From contig CANKZR010000003.1 in assembly GCA_947488625.1 (NCBI GenBank), positions 124,001 to 188,000 on the forward strand: a stretch of DNA of 64,000 nucleotides, given 5' to 3'. The position numbers and the translations under genes are program-made. This stretch comes from an uncultured Sphingomonadaceae bacterium. GTDB lineage: Bacteria > Pseudomonadota > Alphaproteobacteria > Sphingomonadales > Sphingomonadaceae. Of this stretch, positions 10,952 to 19,075 are shown one piece after another; the stretch's first letter is position 1, and the number at the start of each line of letters is the position of its first letter. Below the pieces are notes generated by a model that worked only from the letters and a program-made list of their open reading frames with translations, had not been told where the DNA came from and did not search any database.

Positions 10952-11542
10952 TCAGGTAACGAGAAGCGCCAGATTGACGCGCCCGGTGCCCGAACGGATC
11001 AGGCCGATTTCCTGGGCTGCGGCATAGCTGAGGTCGATCACGCGGTTGCCGTGATAGGGGCCTCGGTCGTTGATGCGCACGACGACACTTTCGTCGTTGC
11101 GGGGATTGGTGACGCGCACCTCACTCCCCAGCGGCAGAGTGCGGTGGGCGGCTGTCAACTGGTTGGGATCGAACACCTCGCCGGTGGCCGTGAGGTTGCC
11201 GGCCAGTTCGTTGCCATAATAACTGGCTTCCCCTTCTCCCATTGCACTTTCACGTGGGGAGGGCGTGTCGATCACCGGTTCCATCTTCGAAACCTGCATG
11301 GTCTCCACGCTGGCCATACCCTTGCCGAGCTTCACCACGTCGGGGGAAGAGCGATCCTGCACGAGCAGCGCGCCGAGGGCGAGGGATACTGCGGCGAAAA
11401 CGCCGGTCCCCGCGATGGCCATCTGTCGTTGCGATTTCAGCCGCATGAACATACGCAACCGCTCCCGGCGGCTGGGCAGATTGTGGTCTTCCGCTGCGGT
11501 ATGGTCGGCTGGATGATTGGCTATCTTGTTGTTTTTCCTCAT
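10952..11542 (-). CDS. RlpA-like protein (double-psi beta-barrel domain), septal-ring/cell-wall type
   Basis: The 196-residue protein has a cytoplasmic basic stretch, one membrane segment near residues 40-58 (AIAGTGVFAAVSLALGALLV) and a C-terminal double-psi beta-barrel. The barrel motifs are GEASYYGNELAGNLTATGE, FDPNQLTAAHRTLPLGS and VVVRINDRGPYHGNRVIDLS, with the catalytic-type Asp in NDRGPY. RlpA proteins cleave denuded peptidoglycan strands or act at the septum. The start at 11540-11542 is the likeliest; a reading from 11650 adds 36 residues with no obvious structure. No SPOR domain is present. Confidence 0.8.
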   Translation of the reverse strand: MRKNNKIANHPADHTAAEDHNLPSRRERLRMFMRLKSQRQMAIAGTGVFAAVSLALGALLVQDRSSPDVVKLGKGMASVETMQVSKMEPVIDTPSPRESAMGEGEASYYGNELAGNLTATGEVFDPNQLTAAHRTLPLGSEVRVTNPRNDESVVVRINDRGPYHGNRVIDLSYAAAQEIGLIRSGTGRVNLALLVT

Positions 11543-11902
11543 ACCGAACCAAGGGATGGCGCAGGGCAATGTTCCGAAAAGTTCCCGGATATAATGATCC
11601 ACTTGGATCGTGCCGTAAAAACCTATGATTGTTGCGCCATGAGGTTCCACGGGGTCAGGAAATTCACGGGCCAGTCTGCCTCACAGGCAGAGATTAAGGG
11701 AACCCGGCGGCAGTCGGGATGCGAGCGGGGTCGGTAACGCTCAGCGCATGCCGATTGACGAAAGATGCGGGCTTGCCCGCTTATGCGGCACGTCACCCTG
11801 TGACATGAGGCAACCCATCATGGCCGACATGCCGCCGTGCCCGACGCTTCGCAGCAGCAAGCGCCGGGTCGGCGAGGCAGGGAGGACACGTGAGACTTCA
11901 GT
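11543..11902. other. Intergenic stretch without a recognisable gene
   Basis: About 360 bases lie between the RlpA-like gene and the TonB-receptor relic. Both strands were read; short open frames are present but none has a ribosome site plus plausible protein composition. It may hold the RlpA-like gene's promoter and worn-down DNA continuous with the relic. Confidence 0.4.
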
Positions 11903-12840
11903 TCAGTAATTGAAGCCGAGTTCGACGCCCAGGGTCGCCGGACGACTCCACGTCGCACCAAGGCCGAAATTGTTGTACTGGACCTGATCGCGCGAAGGAA
12001 AATTCCGAAGTGTAATAGAGGTTGCCGGACAGGCTGAAATTGCCACCCAGAAGTGGCGTTTCATAGCGTGCGCCGATGTTGCCGGTGAATTCCGGAGTGC
12101 GCTGCATGTCCACGTCCCGCAGGCCGATCCGCAGCGCGAGAAAAGCCAGTCCATTGTCCGTACAAGTCTGCAGCACGTCCGGCCCCAGGTCGGTACAGTC
12201 ATAATAGACAGGTGCCCCGGGGAAATCGGTATAGCGCCCGTGGACATAGGTAGCGCCAGCATTAAGCGAGAAACCGCCTCCAAGCGCGAGCCCGATCGCG
12301 CCTTCCACGCCATAGATTTCCGCCTCTGCCGCGTTGACGATCTCGGCCCGCCCGTCGGTGAAGAGTGACACCTGCAAATTGGTGTAGTCGTAGTAGAAGG
12401 CGGCCGCCTCGAAGCTGAAATCGCCGTCCAGCTTGTACCCCAGTTCGAAAGCGTTGACGCTTTCCGGCTCGATCTGGTTGCATGCGAAGGCGGGCTGGTT
12501 CTGGCAGGAGCCGCCGACATCGACGATGGCCGCCTTTTAGCCGCGCGAATAGGAGGCGTAGATGCTGCTTTCGGGGTTCGGCTTGTAGCGCAGCACGACG
12601 CGTGGCGTAAAACTGTCGCTGGACTGATCGGGCACAAACACCTGGTCGGTACCGAGGTTGTAATAGGCATCGGTGACTGTGTCGTGCGCGTAACGAATCC
12701 CACCCGTCAGGAAGAGGTTGTCACTGATCGCGTAGGCGAACAAGGAAATGGTGGATACCGCCTTCGAAACCACGCTGGTCTAGGGGTTGCTGTTCGAACG
12801 CCGTGCATTTCAGGTCCTGACCGCCACCGAAGACAAGTGC
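11903..12840 (-). pseudogene. TonB-dependent receptor relic (C-terminal beta-barrel only)
   Basis: The reverse strand encodes a recognisable TonB-dependent receptor barrel: YAISDNLFLTGGIRYAHDT, FTPRVVLRYKPNPESSIYAS, then SVNAFELGYKLDGDF, and VQYNNFGLGATW near the end. It is broken at several points. An in-frame TAA at 12537-12539 replaces the residue after SYSRG, where homologues have SRGFKAGG. The last strands (from about 11985) continue only in another frame. A TAG at 12780-12782 lies upstream of YAISDN. The plug domain and signal peptide are absent. The frame from 12536 to about 11990 is open but has no start or export signal. This is a dead gene. Confidence 0.8.
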
Positions 12841-12919
12841 GAGGGCATGACGGCTGTCGTTGAGAAACGCGATCCGAAGTGGCAGGGCCGCTAGAGGCCA
12901 GCAAAAAGGAAAAGAGTGG

Positions 12920-13384
12920 ATGGCAGGCAAGTTCTACGACGAATGGCAGGTGGGCGAGACGATCACTCACGAAATCCGCCGCACGGTGACGGAGACGGAC
13001 AACCTGCTGTTCTCCACCATGACGCACAACCCGCAGCCGCTCCATCTCGATGCGCACGTGGCGAGCGAAAGCGAGTTCGGCCAGATCCTGGTCAATGGCA
13101 CTTTCACCTTTGCGCTGATGGTAGGGCTCAGCGTTGGTGACACCACGCTTGGTACGCTGGTGGCGAACCTAGGGTATGACAAGCTGCTGCATCCCAAGCC
13201 GACGTTCCTCGGCGACACGCTGCGCGCGGAAACCGAAGTGGTGGAAAAGCGCGAGAGCAAGTCTCGCCCCGGATCGGGGATCGTCACCTTCAAGCACCGC
13301 CTGCTCAATCAGCGCGACGAGGTGGTGTGCGAATGCCTGCGCATGGCGCTGATCAAGGGTAGCAACAGCGAGAGCAAGGCATGA
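12920..13384 (+). CDS. MaoC-family (R)-specific hydratase, single hotdog domain
   Basis: The 154-residue protein is a single hotdog-fold MaoC dehydratase. It opens with AGKFYDEWQVGETITHEIRR, has TMTHNPQPLHLD in the catalytic Asp-His region and GQILVNGTFTFALMVGLSV after it. AAGGA lies about nine bases before the ATG. Its stop overlaps the start of a CitE-like lyase (ATGA at 13381-13384). MaoC/lyase pairs act in C4-C5 dicarboxylic acyl-CoA metabolism, such as mesaconyl-CoA hydration before cleavage. True mesaconyl-CoA hydratases are about twice this length, so the substrate is left open. Confidence 0.82.
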   Translation: MAGKFYDEWQVGETITHEIRRTVTETDNLLFSTMTHNPQPLHLDAHVASESEFGQILVNGTFTFALMVGLSVGDTTLGTLVANLGYDKLLHPKPTFLGDTLRAETEVVEKRESKSRPGSGIVTFKHRLLNQRDEVVCECLRMALIKGSNSESKA

Positions 13385-14223
13385 GAATGCGCAGCCTGCT
13401 GTTCGTGCCCGCCGACCGGCCAGAGCGTTTTACCAAGGCTGCCGCCAGCGGAGCCGATGCGATCATCATCGACCTGGAGGATTCTGTAGCCCCTGCCAAC
13501 AAGGCGAAGGGCAGGGAGGCCGTGGCCAAGTTCCTGCAATCGCCTTGCGACGTGCCCGTAATCGTGCGCGTAAATCCGCTCGATAGCGCAGAGACCGCGC
13601 GCGATCTTGCCAGCGTCCTGCCGAACCCACCGGCAGGCGTGATGCTGCCCAAGGCCGAGGGCGCGAAAAGCGTCGAGCGACTGGCAGGCATGATGGACGG
13701 CGCAGCGATCCCCATCCTGCCCATCGCTACCGAAACGCCCGCTGCAATGTTCGAACTCGGGTCCTACCGGGAAGTCGCATCACCGCTGATGGGGCTGACC
13801 TGGGGCGCAGAAGACCTGCCCGCCGCCATCGGGGCGACGACCTCGCGGGAAGATGACGGCAGTTACACTTCGCCTTACGAAATGGCGCGCAACCTTACCC
13901 TGCTGGCAGCGCATGCGGCTGGCGTACCCGCGATCGAAACAGTGTATCCCGACATCAAGAACACCGATGGCCTTGCCACCTATGCGGCGCGGGGGCGGCG
14001 CGACGGCTTTACCGGCATGATGGCGATCCACCCGGCGCAGGTATCCATCATCAATGAAGCGTTCGAACCGAGCGAAAAGGAAATTGAACAGGCCCGGGCA
14101 ATTGTTGACGCTTTCGCCAAAGCTCCAGATGCGGGCGCGCTGCAACTTGAAGGCAAGATGATAGACAGGCCGCACCTCGTGCAGGCCAAGCGACTGCTAC
14201 ATCGCGCGGGCGAAGCCGCGTGA
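13381..14223 (+). CDS. CoA-ester lyase, CitE/HpcH-HpaI aldolase family
   Basis: The 280-residue TIM-barrel protein has the CitE-like signatures RSLLFVPADRPERFTKA, DAIIIDLEDSVAP, VRVNPLDS, MLPKAEG, LPIATETPAAMF and LTWGAEDLPAAIGA, including the metal-binding acidic residues. Relatives cleave malyl-CoA, methylmalyl-CoA or citramalyl-CoA. CitD/CitF partners are absent, so it is a stand-alone lyase rather than citrate lyase. It is translationally coupled to the MaoC hydratase, suggesting successive hydration and cleavage of a branched dicarboxyl-CoA. Confidence 0.85.
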   Translation: MRMRSLLFVPADRPERFTKAAASGADAIIIDLEDSVAPANKAKGREAVAKFLQSPCDVPVIVRVNPLDSAETARDLASVLPNPPAGVMLPKAEGAKSVERLAGMMDGAAIPILPIATETPAAMFELGSYREVASPLMGLTWGAEDLPAAIGATTSREDDGSYTSPYEMARNLTLLAAHAAGVPAIETVYPDIKNTDGLATYAARGRRDGFTGMMAIHPAQVSIINEAFEPSEKEIEQARAIVDAFAKAPDAGALQLEGKMIDRPHLVQAKRLLHRAGEAA

Positions 14224-14310
14224 TTGAAAAAAATTGACCGAAACCGTCGTGCACCCGGGCAGACCGATCGCCAGTCCGACAGCAAAGGTGAAAATCCTGA
14301 CGCCTGTCAT
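14197..14310 (-). other. 37-codon open frame encoding a lipoprotein signal peptide, probable gene stump
   Basis: On the minus strand an ATG at 14308-14310 is preceded by GGAG with six bases spacing. It encodes VRIFTFAVGLAIGLPGCTT, a good lipoprotein signal with a lipobox, and then stops after 37 residues inside the 3' end of the lyase gene. No mature domain is left. It looks like the 5' end of a lost lipoprotein gene, or a very small lipoprotein. Confidence 0.3.
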
Positions 14311-14493
14311 CACACTCTCCATATTCATCGGCGGCCTACAATCGTTGGAAAAGCTTCGTCGATGATCAATAGTATCGCCCGCTATGGTAGAACCAGTGCG
14401 ATCGAAAGCCTCGGTGATGACAGATCGCAGTCGCGATCTGTCTTAGCCATCAAGAGATGCGCTTCGAAAAGTCATTGATCCGCATGGTTTTAA

Positions 14494-14748
14494 CAAGGAG
14501 GCAGGGTCCATGACGCCAACGAAAGCAGGCAAGCCGAACGGGAGGGGATTCCGTTTCATGCTCAAACGTCATCCTGGATGTTCTGGAGGCTGGATTCGGA
14601 CAGTCTCCTTCCGGCCCAACTGCCGACAGTGATGCCCTTGTGGACCCAACCATGGACCGATCAAAACCCGTTGACCGAGGTGTCGGAACGCTTCAGAGAC
14701 AGCTTCCAGGCGCTCAAGTGTAAAATGCACTGTAGAAATTGCTACTGA
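14494..14748 (+). pseudogene. C-terminal gene remnant of unrecognised family
   Basis: A frame open from 14494 to the TGA at 14746-14748 reads like real protein, for example PLWTQPWTDQNPLTEVSERF and RDSFQALKCKMHCRNCY at the end. It has no start codon before an ATG at 14578, and a TAA lies immediately upstream at 14491. A separate 40-codon frame beginning at the ATG at 14510, with AAGGAGG in front, overlaps it in another frame. The family was not recognised. The fragment sits just before tRNA-Gly, a common insertion point for mobile DNA. Confidence 0.35.
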
Positions 14749-14770
14749 ACGCAGCCTAAGCGACTTAAAA

Positions 14771-14844
14771 GCGGGTGTAGCTCAATGGTAGAGCAGCAGC
14801 TTCCCAAGCTGACGACGAGGGTTCGATTCCCTTCACCCGCTCCA
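14771..14844 (+). tRNA. tRNA-Gly (anticodon CCC)
   Basis: The 74 bases fold as a cloverleaf: acceptor GCGGGTG pairs with CACCCGC, the D arm is GCTC-AATGGTA-GAGC, the anticodon loop is TTCCCAA giving anticodon CCC, and the T arm contains GGTTCGATTCC. The 3' CCA is encoded. The anticodon reads GGG glycine codons. Confidence 0.95.
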
Positions 14845-15202
14845 CCGCCGCCTTCCCAAAGCATCCCGGAAACGCTGTATGTTCAGGGAAGTCACCGGAC
14901 GTTCGCCGTTTGGTTGTCAGGTGTTTTGGAAGGGGTTCCAGTTGCGCCCATCGTCGCGCCGCCGGTAATGGATCCGGGTGCGGACGAACGTGCAAGGTCG
15001 CAACTGATACTCTCGCATCCTTTTGAGTTACACCGACTTAGACCATCGGTCTCCAAATAGACCATTGTGCTGCAGCATTTAAAAATTGATATTGGCGTTG
15101 TTGCTGTCGAACCCTTCGATGGCACTAAACCAGTGTCGGCGTTCAGGGGTGAAGCCGACACGGATCGAAGCCTGGAAGGGCTACGCTGGGGGAGCGGTGA
15201 CA
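14845..15202. other. Gene-poor stretch between tRNA-Gly and the carbamoyltransferase operon
   Basis: About 360 bases hold no convincing gene on either strand. The segment from 15030 to 15110 is AT-richer than the surroundings (for example TTTAAAAATTGATATTGG at 15079 onward). It presumably carries the promoter of the operon beginning at 15203. No duplicate of the tRNA 3' end was found in it by eye. Confidence 0.4.
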
Positions 15203-15640
15203 ATGGCCAAGGTGGCTCATGATACGTTCGAGGATCACCAGGAGGTTGAAGGACCTTCCGAAAGGTCATTCGGCCTTACGGTTGGCGGCATACTTCTCGC
15301 CATCGCGCTGGTTCGCTGGTTTGCATTCGATGCAGGTGAGCTGAGCACGGCCATCCTGACGGCGGTGGGCGGATCGCTTTTCCTGCTTGCAATCGTACGC
15401 CCGTCTTCACTCAGCTTTCTGAACAAGGCCTGGGGGAAGCTGGGGCTGCTCCTCGCGAAGATCGTGAACCCCATCATCATGGCGCTGATGTACGTGTTCC
15501 TGTTCGTCCCGATCGGCCTCGTGATGAAGCTATTCGGACGTGACGCTCTCAAGCTGAAACGCCCTGCCGACGAAAATTCCTACTGGATCTCTCGAGCACC
15601 GGGCGGGTCCGACCCAAAGACAATGGAAAACCAGTTTTAA
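15203..15640 (+). CDS. SxtJ-family membrane protein
   Basis: The 145-residue protein begins with about 20 hydrophilic residues and then has three or four hydrophobic segments: GLTVGGILLAIALVRWFAF, LSTAILTAVGGSLFLLAIV, and IMALMYVFLFVPIGLVMKLF near residues 90-112. It ends in a polar tail with SYWISRAPGGSDP. This matches SxtJ, a small membrane protein found beside carbamoyltransferase SxtI in saxitoxin clusters and in many unrelated bacteria. The ATG at 15203 has GGAG eight bases upstream. The next two genes follow after 9 and 10 bases. Its molecular role is unknown. Confidence 0.8.
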   Translation: MAKVAHDTFEDHQEVEGPSERSFGLTVGGILLAIALVRWFAFDAGELSTAILTAVGGSLFLLAIVRPSSLSFLNKAWGKLGLLLAKIVNPIIMALMYVFLFVPIGLVMKLFGRDALKLKRPADENSYWISRAPGGSDPKTMENQF

Positions 15641-15649
15641 GGAACCGAC

Positions 15650-15799
15650 ATGGAACTTGCTAGAGAACTCTGGACCTTTCTGAGAGCGCGCAAGAAGCTC
15701 TGGCTGGCGCCGATCGTGGCCATCATGTTCCTGTTCGGACTGCTGATCGTCCTGACGCAGGGCACGGCGGTTGCTCCTTTCATCTACACGATGTTCTAA
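15650..15799 (+). CDS. SxtK-like / DUF5989 single-pass membrane protein, 49 residues
   Basis: This very short gene encodes MELARELWTFLRARKKLW, then one membrane helix (LAPIVAIMFLFGLLIVLT), and ends QGTAVAPFIYTMF. The arrangement of a basic amphipathic start, one helix and a conserved APFIYT-type end is that of DUF5989, the SxtK-like family always seen with SxtJ and a carbamoyltransferase. The ATG follows TAAGGAACCGAC, with AAGGA seven bases upstream. It is easily missed by gene callers because of its size. It probably forms a membrane complex with the SxtJ-like protein, although no experiment supports this. Confidence 0.8.
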   Translation: MELARELWTFLRARKKLWLAPIVAIMFLFGLLIVLTQGTAVAPFIYTMF

Positions 15800-15809
15800 G
15801 GGCAGACCG

Positions 15810-17648
15810 TTGCGGATACTCGGTATTTCGGCTTTCTATCACGACAGCGCCGCCGCGCTGGTCGAAGATGGCAATGTTGTCGCGGCGGCACAGGAAGAAC
15901 GCTTCAGCCGGCGCAAGCACGATCCGAGATTTCCGCATGAAGCGATCCGGTACTGCCTGGCGCAGGTGGGATGCACGCTCGATGATGTCGATCACGTCGT
16001 ATTCTACGAGAAGCCCTTCCCGAAGTTCGAGCGACTGCTTGAATCCTACTTCGCTACCGCGCCTCGGGGCTTTGAGTCCTTCCGCATGGCAATTCCGATC
16101 TGGATCAAGGAAAAGCTGTTCCAGAAGAAGATGCTGCGGGTCGAGCTCGGCAAGCTGGGCGGGCAGAAGGAATGGAACGGCTCGCTGCTGTTCTCGGAGC
16201 ATCACCAGTCTCATGCAGCGAGTGCGTTCTTCCCCTCACCGTTCGAGACTGCCGCAGTACTGACGATGGATGGCGTCGGCGAATGGTGCACGACATCGCT
16301 CGGCCATGGCTCAGGCAATCACCTGGAAATAGTCAAGGAACTGCACTTCCCGCATTCGCTGGGGCTGCTCTATTCCGCGTTCACCTATTATTCCGGGTTC
16401 CGCGTCAATTCGGGCGAATACAAGGTCATGGGCCTTGCGCCTTATGGCGAGCCGCGCTTCGTCGACAAGATCCTGGATAACGTGATCCACGTGCAGGAAG
16501 ACGGCACCTTCCACATCAACCAGAAGTACTTCAACTATATCAGCGGTCTGACTATGACGTCGCGGGCGTTCGATCGCCTGTTCGACGGCCCTCCGCGAAA
16601 GCCGGAAGACCAACTTACCCAGCGCGAAATGGATCTGGCCGCGTCGATACAGGCGGTTACCGAGCTGGTCGTGTTGCGGCTTGCGCGATCGATCCGCAAG
16701 GAAACGGGCGAGCAGAATCTATGTCTCGCAGGCGGCGTTGCACTCAATTGCGTGGCCAACGGCAAACTCATGCGCGAAGGTATTTTCGACAACATCTGGG
16801 TACAGCCGGCCGCAGGTGACGCCGGGGGAGCACTGGGCGCCGCGCTCGCCGTGTGGCACCAATATCACGACCGACCGCGGACCGTCTCTCCGGATGGGAA
16901 GGATACCATGGCCGGTTCGTATCTCGGGCCGGTGTTCGAACAGAACGATATCGAAAACCGGCTCCGCGCGGCTGGTGCAAGGTTCGAAGCCGTGAACGAG
17001 AGCGAGGTTATCGAACAGACTGCGGATGCGCTGACCGAAGGGAAGGCCGTGGGATGGATGCAGGGCCGGATGGAGTTCGGTCCGCGTGCGCTTGGCGGAC
17101 GGTCTATCCTTGGCGATCCGCGCTCCCCGACGATGCAGAAAACCCTCAACCTCAAGGTGAAGTACCGCGAGAGTTTCAGGCCGTTTGCACCATCGGTGAA
17201 GCGGGAGAGCGTTTCGGACTGGTTCGAACACGAGGGGGACAGCCCCTACATGCTTGTCGTTGGCGGCGTGGCGAACGATCGGCGGCGCGAGATGACCGAA
17301 GAGGAAAGAGAACTTTTCGGTATCGAGAAGCTCAATATCGTGCGGTCTGAACTTCCCGCCATCACGCATGTCGACTATTCCGCCCGTATCCAGACGGTGC
17401 ACCACGACACGAACCCGCGCTACTGGGACTTGCTGACCGCGTTCGAGAAACGCACCGGTTGCCCCGTACTCATCAACACGAGCTTCAATGTACGCGGCGA
17501 ACCGATCGTCTGCACGCCGGAGGATGCCTTCCACTGCTTCATGGGTACAGGGCTGGATTATCTGGCCGTGGGCAATTGCGTCATGCGCAAGGAACAGCAG
17601 GACCCGGCTCTCGCCCGTGATTATCAGAACGAATTCGCTCTCGACTGA
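15810..17648 (+). CDS. Carbamoyltransferase, SxtI/NodU/HypF-C family
   Basis: The 612-residue protein has the two halves of this family. The N-terminal Kae1-like domain contains ILGISAFYHDSAAALV, EHHQSHAASAFFPSPF and LTMDGVGEW. The C-terminal domain contains GWMQGRMEFGPRALGGRSI, KYRESFRPFAPSV and NTSFNVRGEPIVCTP. The family makes carbamoyl-adenylate from carbamoyl phosphate and ATP and transfers the carbamoyl group to a hydroxyl. The start is TTG at 15810 with AAGGG seven bases upstream; no ATG gives the full N-terminus. Its stop overlaps the next ATG by one base. The acceptor is unknown: no saxitoxin, nodulation or antibiotic genes are nearby. Confidence 0.88.
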   Translation: MRILGISAFYHDSAAALVEDGNVVAAAQEERFSRRKHDPRFPHEAIRYCLAQVGCTLDDVDHVVFYEKPFPKFERLLESYFATAPRGFESFRMAIPIWIKEKLFQKKMLRVELGKLGGQKEWNGSLLFSEHHQSHAASAFFPSPFETAAVLTMDGVGEWCTTSLGHGSGNHLEIVKELHFPHSLGLLYSAFTYYSGFRVNSGEYKVMGLAPYGEPRFVDKILDNVIHVQEDGTFHINQKYFNYISGLTMTSRAFDRLFDGPPRKPEDQLTQREMDLAASIQAVTELVVLRLARSIRKETGEQNLCLAGGVALNCVANGKLMREGIFDNIWVQPAAGDAGGALGAALAVWHQYHDRPRTVSPDGKDTMAGSYLGPVFEQNDIENRLRAAGARFEAVNESEVIEQTADALTEGKAVGWMQGRMEFGPRALGGRSILGDPRSPTMQKTLNLKVKYRESFRPFAPSVKRESVSDWFEHEGDSPYMLVVGGVANDRRREMTEEERELFGIEKLNIVRSELPAITHVDYSARIQTVHHDTNPRYWDLLTAFEKRTGCPVLINTSFNVRGEPIVCTPEDAFHCFMGTGLDYLAVGNCVMRKEQQDPALARDYQNEFALD

Positions 17649-19021
17649 TGGCTGGCGTGAAGTCTCATGGTTCGGCCACGGCTGATGGCTCTGGAGAAAA
17701 GTCATTTTCTCCGAGCAGGTCGCTCGCGGTATTTCTGTGCCTTTTCCCGGTAGTCTACTGCCTGGCGATCATGGCCTATGCCCTGCTGAACTTCTCGGAG
17801 TATGGAGCAGATGTTCCGCGCTTCGTGCGCTACATCGCTGCACCCGGACTGATCGCTGCGGCATTCATGCTCTGCGCTTTGCTTCTCCCCCCTCGCAAGG
17901 GCGCGAATGTCGGACTGGGGGCGTCGGCGGTCCTGATCGCGCTGCTGATTGTGGAAACCATACTCAACGCGCGCATGGTCATATCCATGCTGAGTCTTGC
18001 CTCGATGCTAGGTGCGGGCCCCACCGAGAGCGAGGAGATCGCGCGCGGGCGCGACGGCATCCCGCCGACGTACACAAGCAAGAACCTGTCGAGCGAGATG
18101 GAGGTGGAAACTCTGGAGCAAGCCCTTCTGGGCGGCATTCCGGGCGAGGAAGTGCTCCTGTGCTCGCAAGAAGGCGCGCCGTTGTATTACACCGCTGATC
18201 GCTATGGCTTCAACAACGACGACGCTGTTCACGACGCACCGCTGGACATCGTGGTCGTCGGCGATTCCTTCGTGGAGGGTTACTGTCTCGACAGGCCCGA
18301 CACGTTCGTTGGCAAGATGCGCGATCTGCGCCCACGCACGGCAAGCATCGGGATGCGTGGCGGAGGGCCGCTGTACGAACTCGCCCTGATTGGCCGCTAT
18401 GGGCAGGAATTCCAGCCGGACTGGGTGGTGATGGCATTCTTCGCGGGCAACGACTGGGAGAACCTGCAGCGCGAAGCCGCAACCCCCTGGCTTGCAGAAG
18501 CGCTTACTGCGAACCCGCAATACGGGCCGACACGGCCCACCTCCCAGCAGGTCGAACTGGCGGGAAGCGTTATCGACGGGCTGTGGGCCAAGGATATTTC
18601 CGCGCGCGACGTGTTTGCCAAATCCTCTTTCGTCCGGAATATCGTGGCTCTGAACCAGATCTGGGGACTGGTGGGCCTCGACTACCCGAAGGTCTCGCAC
18701 GACCAGCCCATCTATGGCGACATACTGGCGCGGGCGAAGGCGATGACCGAAAGCTGGGGCGGCAAATTCGTGCTGGTCTACATCCCGCAGGAAGTTCGCT
18801 ATCGCGGATGGCTCGACAAGTCGTTCCTCTACGACGACGTGCGCAGCGATGTACTGAATGCCGCGGCAGCACACGATGTGGAGGTCGTCGATCTGACCGA
18901 GGTATTTGCCGAGGCTGAAAATCCGAGGGCGCTGTTCGCCTCCGACGGACATTTCAGTCCTGCCGGATCCGCGGTCGCCGCGCGCGCCCTGGATGCAAGG
19001 ATTTCTGCGCTCGAGAACTAG
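17648..19021 (+). CDS. Membrane-bound SGNH/GDSL-type hydrolase of the carbamoyltransferase operon
   Basis: The 457-residue protein starts with three membrane helices (about residues 28-50, 62-83 and 90-112), placing the rest outside or on the membrane. The C-terminal part is an SGNH hydrolase: VVVGDSFVEG with Ser207, the FFAGNDW block, and SDGHFSP with Asp433 and His435. Such enzymes remove or transfer acyl groups on sugars and lipids. It is joined to the carbamoyltransferase by a one-base overlap, so the four genes act together, plausibly on an envelope glycan or lipid. The substrate is unknown. Confidence 0.75.
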   Translation: MAGVKSHGSATADGSGEKSFSPSRSLAVFLCLFPVVYCLAIMAYALLNFSEYGADVPRFVRYIAAPGLIAAAFMLCALLLPPRKGANVGLGASAVLIALLIVETILNARMVISMLSLASMLGAGPTESEEIARGRDGIPPTYTSKNLSSEMEVETLEQALLGGIPGEEVLLCSQEGAPLYYTADRYGFNNDDAVHDAPLDIVVVGDSFVEGYCLDRPDTFVGKMRDLRPRTASIGMRGGGPLYELALIGRYGQEFQPDWVVMAFFAGNDWENLQREAATPWLAEALTANPQYGPTRPTSQQVELAGSVIDGLWAKDISARDVFAKSSFVRNIVALNQIWGLVGLDYPKVSHDQPIYGDILARAKAMTESWGGKFVLVYIPQEVRYRGWLDKSFLYDDVRSDVLNAAAAHDVEVVDLTEVFAEAENPRALFASDGHFSPAGSAVAARALDARISALEN

Positions 19022-19075
19022 ATGTCGGCTGGCGATCCTGAACGAACTTGCCGCAGGGCAGGCGCGATGTCGGGG

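Noticed and set aside
14765-14995. Reverse-strand frame containing GIEPSSSAWEAAALPLSY
   Set aside because: This is the well-known spurious translation of the antisense of a tRNA gene, here tRNA-Gly.
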